DNA from: Brevipalpus yothersi
Lineage: Eukaryota; Arthropoda; Arachnida; Trombidiformes; Tenuipalpidae
DNA: 64,000 nt
Assembly: GCA_003956705.1 (NCBI GenBank)
Contig: QZCP01000204.1
Span: forward strand, 1-64,000
Direction: 5' to 3'
How positions within the stretch are numbered: the first letter of the stretch is position 1; the number at the start of each line of letters is the position of its first letter. A model generated the notes under the pieces. It ran no database searches, was not told where the DNA came from, and saw nothing but the letters and a program-made list of their open reading frames with translations. The position numbers and the translations under genes were made by a program. Below, in pieces: positions 25,201-36,779 of this stretch.

Positions 25201-27150
25201 AACCAATAAGCGGCATTGATAGCTCTGTCCTCCGTAATCAAATTTTTGGCAAATGCATAAGACAATTGACCTAATGAGCTGCCGATAAAGCCATTGATCA
25301 GCACTTTCATGTCTCTCATCAAACTGATTAGGACAAGCTGACTGGCAACAGTAGCAACAGTTCGTTCACTGATTGAGCTGGCAATTGATTCACCGAACAA
25401 TAGTTGAGACAGATCGATTCCATGAATCTCAGCATGCTTAGACAGTCGATTCAAAGTGTTGGAAAAGATTGGAATATGTCTAAACGTGCGATCAAACTTA
25501 ATTTGATGAGATGGAAGGATGACTGTTACGTTAGCAGAATCATGCCATTGACTTTCCAGAATGTAGTCATGGAAGAAGAGATTATCCTGATTTTTGCTGA
25601 TCAAAGTGTATCCTTTGTGAGGCATTGAGCCGGTTTTTGAGAACTGATAGAGTAGATCAAAAAATTCATTTGTCAATGAATTTTGATTGTCTCGCAAAAA
25701 TTTTTGAATTCGCTGGACAGCCTTTTGAGTTCTACCACAGATGGGCACCAATCTGGGTATTTGGGTGACAATGTTGAAGCTTTCCGGGGGACATTTGACT
25801 TGATTGCCTTTCAAAATCACATGAGCATTTGCACCACCAAAACCAAAACAATTGAGCGAAATATAATCACCATTGAAAGGAATTTTTTCTATGATAGGCA
25901 CCATTTTACCATTCATGAGACCTTCGATTCGTGGATTTGGCTTCTTGAAGTGAATATTAGGTGGAATGTATCCACACTGGAATACTATGTTAGCCTTGAT
26001 CATTGCACACAGTCCGGAAGCGGCTTCTGAATGACCCATATTGGACTTGAGACATCCAATTTTCACTGGATTCTCAGCTGATCTTCCATAGCAAAATACA
26101 TCGTATATGGCCTTCAATTCCACAGGATCACCTACCTGTGTTCCAGTGGTATGGGCTTCCACATATTCAACTGTGGTAGGATCGAGTCCAGCTTCATCGT
26201 AAGTTTCCGCCATCAATTGTCGTTGCAAAAAAACAGAAGGAAAACTGATTCCTTGCTCCTTATATCCGTCAGTATTACTTCGACAATTAACAATAGTTGA
26301 GTATGCTCGTTTGGCTTCCGGTTTGAGTTGCAAAACAATACAGCAAACCGCTTCACTTCGTCCGTATCCATCAGCTGATTCGTCAAGACTTTTACTTTTG
26401 CCTGAAGATGAGACCATTTGAAGATCTCGGAATTGAAGAGTTACCACCGGAATTAAGCATATATTGTATCCGGCAACAATTGCCCGATCACAGAGACCAG
26501 ATTTAAGTGCTGTGTAAGCCTCATTGAGTGCCGAAAAACTGGAACCACAAGCGGTGTCAAAGTGTCCAATTGGACCTTTGAGACCGAATACCTGGGAAAT
26601 TGTGGTCATATGATTCTGTTGATATTGTGGCACATTGTGTGGATCTTCACCGAAAGCCATCTCAGTCTCTTGAAATGATGAGCCATAGTAGAAGCCAGTA
26701 TTTGAACCTTGTAAACTTTTCACGTCAATACCTGAATGAAGGGTAAGTTCATCATCTTAAGATTGTGATCTTTTTTCAATTTTCAATTTCGTTTGATTTG
26801 ATGGAGAGAGAAAAATTCTTAACTGATAGTCTAACATTAATTTCATTTCCATCAACTGATAAAAGAATTGTTTCAATCTTCTCTAGAACAATCAACAGTT
26901 TAATCGATAGGTGATAAGATTCACAATTTGAACGTGATCAAAGAAATATGATACTTTATCCATTACGAAAGTGGCTTGTATCATCATTCATCCCTCTAAT
27001 CTTCAATTAATCTCATGCTATCACTATCGATTGGAGGCAAGATTCTTTCCTCAACCCATTGAGTATAAATTATTCAATTCAAATCCACATGACAGTAGTT
27101 CATTGAAAAAAGTACATTTTCTAGCCCTTCTCAACTCATCAACTTGCTAG

Positions 27151-27226
<76 letters not shown>

Positions 27227-30200
27227 CGAATAAATTGATAGAAAGAACTGTACTTCAATTCATGGCTGAATGATAAATGCTCGCGATCATGATGGTTCGT
27301 GAATGGCACCTAATACCTTCCGAACGAATTTCAACATTCAACATGAATAGTTGATAAAAGCTATGATCTCATCAGTATTGCGACAGGATAGCTTTATCAT
27401 GCTGACTATGTTAACTATTTCTTGTTTGCTTGTGGTCACTTGAGCTATCTTTCTCATATACATATCCATAGGGTATTGAAGAAATCTCATGAATATTATC
27501 AGTAAATTGGCTTCACTTGATTGCAACAATATCTTGGACTGGTGGACAGTATCATGAAATGGTAGAGAGAGAGAGAGAGAAGAGAAGAAAGAGAGGAAGG
27601 AAGAGAAGGAGGTGGATGGGGAGGAGGAGGTATTCATTATCATTGAGAATGGCTTTTCTCATGCTAATCTTCATCACGTACAATCATGTATCATATCTCA
27701 GGGTCTTGTGAGCAAAATTTTCCTCCGGCTTTCACCTCTCCTATCATTACATTGTTACTTCATCTTGTTTCGGTTCTGTTCTTGATTATGATCATGACAA
27801 ACTTTCCACTCAACAAAACAATGCCACTGTCTCAAGTTGAATCATTTAATTTGGTTTGGTTTGAGAAAAGAAAAGAAAAGTAGAATAATTCATTGAAACT
27901 TTATCTACTTACCAGCATCAACGATCGCTTCGAATGCAACCTCTAATAGTTTGCGAAGTTGTGGATCCATATAATTAGCATGTTTTTCGGGAATTTTGAA
28001 AAAATCTGCATCGAAAGATTGCAGATTTTCAACTTTTCCACAATTCATTGGAAATCCATGGACACCTAGTGAAAAAAATAAAAACAAGCCAAATGATTAA
28101 GGGAAGATCGATAGTGAGAAAGTAATAGTGTGAAAGAATGAAAAGATGAGAAGAGAGAAAAATAAAATCAAGAAAAAAAATTGAAAGCCGAGTTGGATGT
28201 AAATGAGCTGGGCTGACGGAATGATGTGGACCGGTAAATCAATTATTCATGGTGAATAGTGTGATTCGATTATATTGAAAACTCAATTTGACCAGTGACT
28301 TGGTTTCGTCGCTCACCAACATGGTGAATCAATGCGATCATCATATATATATATATTGTTTAGTGAAATGGCCTCGCCGTTGATTGAGAGATTCGCGATT
28401 CCAGGCGCGCGAAATCAAGGATCATTTACAAAGAGAGAGAGAGAAAGAAAGCGAAAGACTTGTTATTATATGAAGAAGAAGAAAAAGAAGAAGATAACAA
28501 AACGTGCCATCGTTTCAGTGTAAATATATTTGGTATTTGGTATCCCCATCCTTATATATCATGAATCGTCCATGAATGGGTTACCACCTTCAGCGACGGA
28601 AGTTTAGCTTGAGCCCATCTCGCATGGCTCGTGATGACGCGAGCCCGCGAAAAAGATGTTCCATACTCTCTCTCTCATGTTTATGTGTATATCAGTTTCA
28701 CTTCATCTCTCTATCTTGGATAAAAATATAAGAGTTGATGATGATGATGATGATGATGGAAAAGAAGCTGTACAAAGATGCCTGAGGCAAATTTGAGGAA
28801 AATCCCAGCCATTGAGAATCTTAGCATCTTTCTTTCTCTCTCTTCTCTTCTCTTCTCTTTTTCAGAGAGATTGATGAGCAAAATTAAAATCCAAGCAATC
28901 CGAAAGCGAATTGCTGCGTGAGAAGCATAGTAAACCGGTCCATTCATTTGAAGCCAAGTCAAGTGTGTGTGTACTGTTTGTGTATGCCAATGTGTGTGTG
29001 TGTGTGTATGAATGGTACATGAATGTATCATCTCTACCATTTAATATAAGCATCCATCGAGAGTGTACCATTGAGAATACTGGATTGATGGTAAAAATGC
29101 AAACAACTTTGCTACGTATTGGCCGATCGGGTCTTTGCCTTTGGGACAATAATTGCCATGGTCAAAACTGGATTCACCCTTATGATGAGTGCTAATTTTT
29201 GATCATTCGAATGATGATTCTCTCTCTCTCTCCCTCTTTCCCTCTTCCTGGGCCCAATCAAGATGAATGGTTGGTTGAATGAACCGTAATAAACTGACCA
29301 GACATCAACTATTCAACTTTCATGTCTTTCTTGATTTTGATTAATGTCTCAAATCATTGACTTTCACATTTCAACCCTTTCCTCCTCCCTCCCCCTCTCC
29401 CCTCCACTAATGATCAGGCAATTGCAATTGAGCAAAAGTTGATCTCCTCTCAATGGAAAAGAGATGTTGACCTATCCTAATGTCTATTTTGGTGAAAAAA
29501 TTTCGAATATCCAGAAGGAGGGTGATGTACTGATTGATGAGCTCATGGAGAAGATTTTTTCTCTCTCCACGATTCAACATCATTTGCATTTAACAATAGA
29601 CTTGATAGCAATAGGCGAATCATTTATGTAAATTTATGAGGCCCATGAATATTTATTTTCGAAATTTTCTGACAATCTTGACAGTTTAAGGTACACTTTT
29701 GGAAACTTGGTTACTATTCTTCCAAAATCTATGGCTTCTGTTTCAATATTTTCCTAGCATACATTGTATAGTTTGTTATAATTGAAGTTTATATGTACTA
29801 CAAAAATAACATAATTTGCTCGGAAATTTCCTATCGAGAAAATTTTTCTATCTAATATTTCCAAGAAGCGAGAATCTAATATAACAAAGAAAAATTTCTT
29901 CACCCATGAGAAATGCTGACATTTCAATTCTTGTTCCTAGTAATTCTTATTTCTAGTTTTTCTAGGCTAGAGCAATCTAAATGCCTAGGATCAAGGAGCT
30001 CACGAATTTTGGAGAGATAATTTTTCCAGATAATTATTTTGAGTTTAATTAGATAGGAGAGATATGTTTGAGCAATTCGATTGCCTCATCTTACAGCCAT
30101 TGTTTCTATTTTTAACTTTGTCAACATCTTATTGTAATCAATATATCTTCACACAGGTGCAATCACAATAAAATTTGACTGGTTAAAGACGATAACTAAG

Positions 30201-31016
30201 TTTACTTTTAGCCTCGAGGTATTCTGATTATGTTTCATTGGCCTCAAAGTTTTATATCTCTTTCTCACTTCTCCTTCTGAATAACTTGTCGAACTTTTTT
30301 TCGCTCAGAATATATTCAACTAATAGTATCATAGGAAAGAGTTGAATGCTCCTATTTTACTATTTTACGATCTAAAAACATGCGGGAAACCAGAGAGATA
30401 GACAAACTCACTAGAAAACTAGCCAAGAGCTAGGAGAGAGAGAAATGCTCAAAGTACACAGAAGCATTTTTTTGGAAATAAGATTTCGAAAATCTGATGG
30501 AGTGCCATCAAAAGCTCATTTGCTCGAGGCGAATAAACTAGACGACTAATTTAAGGCAAAATTCATCTCACGTGGAATTAAAACTTCACAAGATTCAATT
30601 TTTCGATTCAATTATAAGAAAAAATTAAATGATTTCGGCCAAAAGCTTCGAACTTGGAGGTAAGCCATGAAGCACTCAACAACTTTTCACTATTGATTAA
30701 TTGAGCGGTTATTAAAATCACTCATCGAGTAAGATGTTCATCATACATATTAATATCAAGTGAAAGTAGCTTTCCAGTTAATTTTGTCTGTGTGAATGGA
30801 AATTTTGTGAAAAGATTTCTTCTTACCTGCAGGAAAACGATCATTTCCAGAGCTCATCATATCGATCCCATTGAACAAATTTTTGGTGAATTCTTGGATA
30901 TTTTCCGATTTCGGAAAACGTCCAGACATACCCGAAATGACCACATCTTCTTTCACACGCCATTTTCGTCGAACATAGTTCAGCTTGAATCGCCACTCAT
31001 CTGAATTCACATCCAT
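19276..31016 (-). CDS. FAS-like megasynthase copy 3, full length
   Basis: Exons 30827-31016, 27913-28065, 19467-26731 and 19276-19374 give 7707 nt and 2568 aa, close to animal FAS. It is a cytosolic type I synthase in family terms. KS has Cys176 (DTACGSS), His308 (EAHTTGT) and His348 (NMGHSE). The AT-like region has GSSLGQ (Ser600) instead of GHSLGE, Leu625 where FAS has the malonyl-binding Arg (YWLG), and no GMAFHS-type histidine segment. DH has His866 ([10 protein letters not shown]) and Asp1048 (DSVLQ). ER has GSGGVGIA near 1756. KR has GGFGGFG near 1972 and NYGLANS near 2113. ACP has GMDSLMA near 2231. TE has GYSFGG near 2377 and His2547 (GNHNNF). A Lys/Asp/Glu/Asn-rich insert of about 45 residues (plus 23680-23815) is absent from copy 2. 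It lacks the third intron of copies 1a and 2. Its first two introns are 2.8 kb and 1.2 kb. It is the best candidate for a working member. I cannot say whether the product is a fatty acid or a polyketide. Confidence 0.9.
26732..27912 (-). other. Intron 2 of FAS-like copy 3
   Basis: Bounded by a donor (GTAAGT) at the 27912 side and an acceptor (TTCAG) at 26732-26736. It holds the longest (GA)n tract of the window (27153-27223) and a second purine-rich run near 27562-27610. No coding sequence is visible in it. Confidence 0.75.
27153..27223. repeat. (GA)n microsatellite, about 70 bp
   Basis: Uninterrupted AG dinucleotide repeat inside intron 2 of copy 3, the longest simple repeat in the window. 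Confidence 0.95.
28066..30826 (-). other. Intron 1 of FAS-like copy 3
   Basis: A 2.76 kb intron, far longer than the 100-200 base introns of copies 1a and 2 at the same position. It contains GAT repeats (about 28736-28759), TG repeats (about 28990-29008) and pyrimidine-rich tracts. Open frames here consist of repeat translations, so I call no gene. Confidence 0.7.
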
Positions 31017-31198
31017 TGCGATCGCAAATGATGATTTTCTCCAATCAACACGTTTTTTTGTTTCTAAAACATGTTAATCGGACGATAAAACGCACAAATT
31101 AATAACATACACACCGCACAATTGCACTCACAAAATAGAAGAAGAAAAAAATCCTTTTAACGACTTGGTCAAACAAATTATCATGAGAACACCCAAAA

Positions 31199-31249
31199 GT
31201 GTGTGTGTATGTGTATGAATGTGTATATATGTATGTGTGTATGTGTGTG
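31199..31249. repeat. Imperfect (TG)n/(TA)n microsatellite
   Basis: Alternating purine-pyrimidine tract of TG with interspersed TA steps, about 180 bases upstream of the copy 3 start and inside its likely 5' leader. Confidence 0.85.
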
Positions 31250-31343
31250 CAAAGTAATGAATAGCAATGAAAAATAAGCACTGATTGCGATTCTGAGCGT
31301 TACATGTCCATCGAAACCACTTGGCGAGTGGAAAACTCAACGT

Positions 31344-31349
31344 TTTATA
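31344..31349 (-). promoter_or_regulatory. Candidate TATA box of FAS-like copy 3
   Basis: The minus strand reads CGTATAAAAC about 330 bases upstream of the start codon. A transcript starting about 30 bases downstream would have a leader of about 300 nt. A possible acceptor (TGTTTTAG) near 31066-31073 leaves room for a leader intron. Motif evidence only. Confidence 0.35.
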
Positions 31350-33597
31350 CGAGCGCTCAATTAACTCCGCCTCTTATGTGCCAGCATCTCGATCCACTCT
31401 TCTTCTTCTTCTTCTTCTCCTGCTCATCATCTTCCAGGCCAGTCAGTTAACTTTTGGGTACTTGGCCCGATGATAAAAGTCCCAAGATTAGCCCTTGAGG
31501 CCAAAAAAATTCAAAATTTTCACCACTTTCCCCTACACACAGTCCATGGAACCATACTTTGGCCTGACCTTTTACCGTATATTGCATACACACACAAAAT
31601 ATTGATCCGAAAATGATTACATCGCGTGCCATGAAGATGTGTCTATTGAGTGATGGAACGAAGAACTTTCACTTTAAACTTTTGTGTGTGTAGAAACTTT
31701 CTCTCATTCTTTGCTGGAAATGAGTGCATAAAGAGGAATTGATTGATGAATGTTCAACGTCCTACCTTTTCTTTCATAGATCTCTGAACCCCTTGAGGAA
31801 ACATGTGAGTTTTTTTGCAATCATCAGCTGTAATGCTTATCACTTGTGAAACGCCTAGGAAATTATTTTCCTCGATCGATAAACTTCAAGGAATCCTGTT
31901 AGTCGATAAAATTAATTGCATCTTCGAGTGTGAAATTGTTCTTTTTTCAATAATTTTGTGATACGATTTTGCAGCGTTAGATGGACTGATCGATTAATTA
32001 TGGTAGTTATATGTTTTTCTTCCTTGAACAAGTTATTGTCAGTAATTTTAGCGATCTCTGCATGTGGTATCTGTGTTAGATGAAACTTGAATCTGGTAGT
32101 TTGAGATTCTGGGAATAAATTTATCAGCCATATTTTGGAATAGATTCTCTGTTATTTTGAAATACGATAGCCATTAGCATTTATGGGAAGATTTTGTTTT
32201 TTTCTTCGCCAAAAGATCGGTAAACAAGCTAACGGGTTATGGTTGGGAAAACTTGACAACATCAATCAGCTACCCAGAAGTTCTCAGGGCAAGTAATCCG
32301 TTCATTTTCAAGTATCGGTAAGATCAACAAAAAGTAGCTCATCTAAGTCTTTTGAACTTGGAAAGGTTGACCAAAGCTATAGAGAGTTGATATATTGCTC
32401 ATAGCAAGCCATTGATCTGAGTTCTAGTTTGAGATCTTCACTTCCTCATCCAGAATCCAGTCAATCAGATAGCAAATTATCTGAACATTGGAATTCCGGA
32501 TGATGAAATTCCACACACACTCATTGGTGTATGAAGTGTTAAAAATGCTCAATTAGAGCAATTTGAAGAAGATAGAAATCTGAATCAATTTCTCATCAGT
32601 TTTGATGTTCTATGGAGGCAAAAAGGTTAAGCTGGGAAGAACCTACATGTATTGTTAGTTGTGAAAGAATTAGTTCTTCTATCATGATACAAATCATTAG
32701 CCGTCTAGAGATGGAAGTTGTGTTGAATAATTACACAACGACATGAGCACTTCGATCAGTGTCCACAACTAGACACTCCTTATTACTTGGGAAGACGAGA
32801 AGGTTTTCACCACCTCACAAGAGGTGTAGCTCTTGAGCTGACCAGCATCCCATAAGTTCAGACACCATAACTAAGAATCATCTGTAGATTAGATAACGTG
32901 GTGATAAAATTTTTCGATGAATATTTTAACTTTATTAGGTGGATGTATGAGTTTTCTGGTTTGAAAGTTATCGGATTGCATTTCGTGACCTTTTAAGAGT
33001 AGCTGATAATGCTTCGAAACTCCCAGATCCCCAGAATGGTTCATGGTCAAATCTTGAAAAAATCTCGAAATCATTCCACCTCATCATGGGTGGAGAAGGA
33101 TGAGCCATACGATTCTACTGTGGAATTAGTCTCAATTTTCTTAGGATAAATATATGGTCAAAAGTTATATTCTAGAGCAATTTTTTTTTCAATTTATTCG
33201 CCAGTCTTGCATGTCTATGTATTCAATTTTTCATCAATTTGCTTCGCAAAATTTGCTCCAAGATGATCCAGCCGAAAAGAAGGAGCCCATTTTTAATCCT
33301 GAGTTGATGAGATTTTGGAAGTAAGAATTGGTAAATTATTCATTTTCTCGTGCGTAGAGAGCTCTTTATCGATGAATAAGGAGCTCATCAATCATATTTG
33401 TCTACAAAAAATGTTCAGGAGGTCTGTATGATTGTGAAATTTTTTCCCTATTTCAGATATCGGAGGCTCCTCAATCTGGTCTCAGCCCTTGTTAATTTCG
33501 AAGGACAGAATCGTACTCATGTAGAACAGGGCAGCGATTGAAGAAAGATTATCAGTCATTCGAAACAAGTACCAGATAAGCCAGTAAGAAGAGCTTG

Positions 33598-33601
<4 letters not shown>

Positions 33602-33629
<28 letters not shown>
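33602..33629. repeat. (GA)n microsatellite
   Basis: Perfect GA dinucleotide run in the spacer. Confidence 0.9.
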
Positions 33630-33633
<4 letters not shown>

Positions 33634-34370
33634 ACTCAAGTTATACAAGGACATTTCTCACATTTTTTTGAAATGTCGTTCGAGCTTGAATGAAGTGGAA
33701 TCTTGGTAAAAAGAAGCCAGTTCTTATCGAGAAAGTCCCAGCGAACGTGTGGTACGAATGTAAAGTGGTCCAAAATATTTTGCATCATCTTGGGGATTTA
33801 GAGTCGTTTTTGTCATTTGTCCACCAGAATCCTGCTGCTTTCCCATAGATTTGTGAATAAAAGAAAATTTTAATGGATTGAGGTGCCTCTAGCCTTCAAT
33901 TTTTGATAGATAGTTTGACAAAAACATACCATGAGTAAACAAACATGATTATTTATTGAGCCACAATTGAGGATTAATCAAAAGCTTTTCTGACTAATGA
34001 TTTGCTCTGACTTTTCTTCCAAGGTGGTCTGAATATTTTCTATTTTCAAGGTATCGTCTTTTGGGAAATCTTTTTATGCACATGTATTAAAAAATCAAGT
34101 TGTTGTCGATAGGTAAGGGTTCACTGGCCATGAATATCGATCAGCTATCAGGTAACAGACAAGTTGTCAGAAATCTACCAGAGAACTGATATTTTCGAGA
34201 TTAAATTCATGGTTCAGGACGGATTAAAAAATATCAACTTCCATGCTGAAATAAGAGGTGTATTCCTATTGAGAAGAGCTAGGAAAATTTTGGGTGTTTT
34301 CAAGTCCAATGGCTTTTCTCTCGATCCCAATTTAATCTCAAAGGTTAATAAAAATTTCATGGAAAACTTT

Positions 34371-34372
<2 letters not shown>

Positions 34373-34406
<34 letters not shown>
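34373..34406. repeat. (GA)n microsatellite
   Basis: GA dinucleotide run in the spacer. It creates a spurious Arg-Glu repeat open frame. Confidence 0.9.
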
Positions 34407-34411
<5 letters not shown>

Positions 34412-34918
34412 AAGATATATTGAAATAATGCATTTCTAGGGGAAAATCGGGAAATGCAAGATGATATCGAAAGTGGATTTAGGCCTCAAAAAAGCAAGTG
34501 ATGCTGTGAGAAGCGGAAGAATCCACTCGATGGAGCATCTTTCTCTTCCTCTCATCACCTGAGGCGATTTGAACTCATCACGCTAGTGACGATGAATTGA
34601 CGGCAAATGTTTTCACAAACATTTTTTACAACGAAAAAAGTGCGTCTCCATTCATTCTGAATCAACTGATTCTCCGAGAAATGCTCGCAGAGGAAGCCTT
34701 CGTCACGAACAGAATGTTCACTCTGTTCGTGGAAGCAGGCAAGTGGACAAGGTCCTCAATCAATTATGACTTGGAATTAATGATGATGTTCATCGTATAC
34801 ACACACACACACTCGTTTACAAAAGCAAAAAGAAGCCATTAAACAAAGGAATAAGAGAAATAATACTCTATAAGATAAGATAGGTCTTGTCATTTTACTT
34901 TTTTTATCATCTTTAATT

Positions 34919-34984
34919 AGAGAGAGAGAGAGAGAGAGAGAGATGTCTTCTTTTCAACGGTTTACTTTAATAAGCTGGTCAAAA

Positions 34985-35016
<32 letters not shown>
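34919..35016. repeat. Facing (GA)n and (CT)n tracts
   Basis: A GA run at 34919-34943 is followed 44 bases later by a CT run at 34988-35016. The two are complementary and could fold into a hairpin with about 25 paired bases in the stem. Confidence 0.85.
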
Positions 35017-35023
<7 letters not shown>

Positions 35024-36779
35024 AATACAGTCTCTTTTGTCTCATCTTGTCATCTCAAAGTCATCACTATTTTAGCCTAAATTGAGCAACTCTCTTGACT
35101 GGATTTTCCAAATTGATTTGATTACATGTGTTTACTAATAAAAATATCTGGTTGAAATGTGAGTGTGAGTGCTGTATGATAGCTCAAAAAAATTGGAAAG
35201 AGAGAGAGAAAAAAACTCTCGAGTTATAAGTTATAACTGTGAAAATCGTGTTGTTTTGGCACATAATTAATGTGAAAGATTTGCAAAAACATGAGCAAGA
35301 CCAAGGTCTATGTGTGTTTGTGATGATTGTTTTCTTCCACTCTTCTTATGGTTTGCTGGAAAATAGGAATGAGAAGAAGATGAGCTTGGTAGAAAAATTC
35401 TCAACTTCAACCTAGCATGGCCGTATACACGATTGAAAAATTCTCCGGATCATTCCACCTTGGGGGTACTACTATATAGTGTGGATGATTCAGAACATTT
35501 TCTGAAGAACTTTCCATCCATCGGGAATTCCGAGCTTCGGGGGCCATTATTCAAGTCATCCAAAAGCGACCTCCTATTTTTTTCTCCTCCCAAAAAAAAG
35601 CTTACCAGTCAGCTCACTCTTGAATCTCATCTCTTCTCAATTTAAGATCAAATTTTCTGAGGAGAAAAATTTTTACTTGGATTTCGTTTTCGAAAAGCTC
35701 TCTCACTTCTCTTTTTTTTTCGATGGATCATTTTCGTACAAAATTTGCCTCAGGCCAATGTTCAGCTCAGCCCAGTGACCCCGTGAGTCGCACTCAAGTT
35801 GTTAAAGAAAGAGAGAGAAAGAATATTTTCACTGCCCAGTTTATGTGTGTAAGATAAGTATACATCATGAACATGATTTTGATTAGTGAGCTGAGAAAAA
35901 GAAGAAAAAATGAATATCATGATCATCTCTCTCTTTCTCTCTTTTTCTTTCGTTGTTTCTATTGCTGTATCGAAAAGATAAGATTTCACTTCCGAAATCA
36001 TCCTCAAGGAAACCATCAGACATCAAGGATTAGGTATTCGAGCAAACAATTGTATTTCAATTGTTGGCAGTGGCATCAATTTTTGAGGCTCCCCTCTCTC
36101 TCTCTCATTTTTATTCATTTCTTTATTTTTATCGCTTGATTATCCTTCACTTGAAGCAGATGAGAAAATGCTCTCTTTATCTGAGTAATTTGGGAAATGT
36201 AACATGATGGAAGAGAAGATTTAGGCAACAACAATTATGATTCAAGATGCATTTTGACGGAAAGTTTCACATAACTAATTAATCAGTTTTTCTTTGGAAA
36301 AACCGTCAAAATTGGTGAGAAAGTAGTGGAAAACTTTCCACCACACAAAAGTTCAAGACAAAGTTTCAAGTGATGCTAGCGGTTAGTTTTTCCTCCCTAC
36401 AAATGCATTAATTAAAACTAATCAATTGGTTTAATTGGCGGAGATGACTCATGCCCTCGGCACACTTGTATCTATGGTCTTGAAGGTGCAAATGAAGTGT
36501 GAATATTTCACACATGAGAGTGAAAAAGGACACCTTAACCATCGTAAAATGAATCGATCAACTTGAACGACTGGCATCGAATTCAGATCATGTGCAGACT
36601 GTGCTTGTCAGAATGTTGACAACCTTAATGTTGATCTTTTTTATGATCACATAACATTGCATATTATTTCAGGATCATTTTTATTGTCTCAGATGTAATT
36701 AGATATAGATTTACCGGATTGTCTTTGATTTTGTGATCAGTGTTAATAATTGGCTATAAAAACTTGACTGTCTTTCCAA

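Larger units (their letters stand above)
31017..36779. other. Gene-poor spacer between FAS-like copy 3 and ECI2
   Basis: About 5.8 kb with no supported gene. Open frames are short, repeat-derived or of random composition. It contains a (TG)n-type tract at 31199-31249, (GA)n at 33602-33629, 34373-34406 and 34919-34943, and (CT)n at 34988-35016. The left end should hold the promoter of copy 3 and the right end that of ECI2. Confidence 0.6.

Noticed and set aside
28711..29040. Open frames in intron 1 of copy 3 with His, Thr-His and Arg-Glu runs
   Set aside because: They are translations of GAT, TG and GA repeats.
487..31016. Bacterial or fungal polyketide synthase acquired by transfer
   Set aside because: Domain order, the FRYMA/GKHIGKV junction, the pseudo-methyltransferase and the many GT-AG introns are those of animal FAS. 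No sign of foreign composition.
34164..34439. Open frame ending in an Arg-Glu repeat
   Set aside because: Most of the distinctive part is a translated (GA)n microsatellite. There is no upstream coding support.
36755..36761. TATAAAA just upstream of ECI2
   Set aside because: It is only 19 bases before the start ATG, so a TATA-directed transcript would begin after that ATG. It is more likely chance AT-rich sequence, unless translation starts at the later Met.
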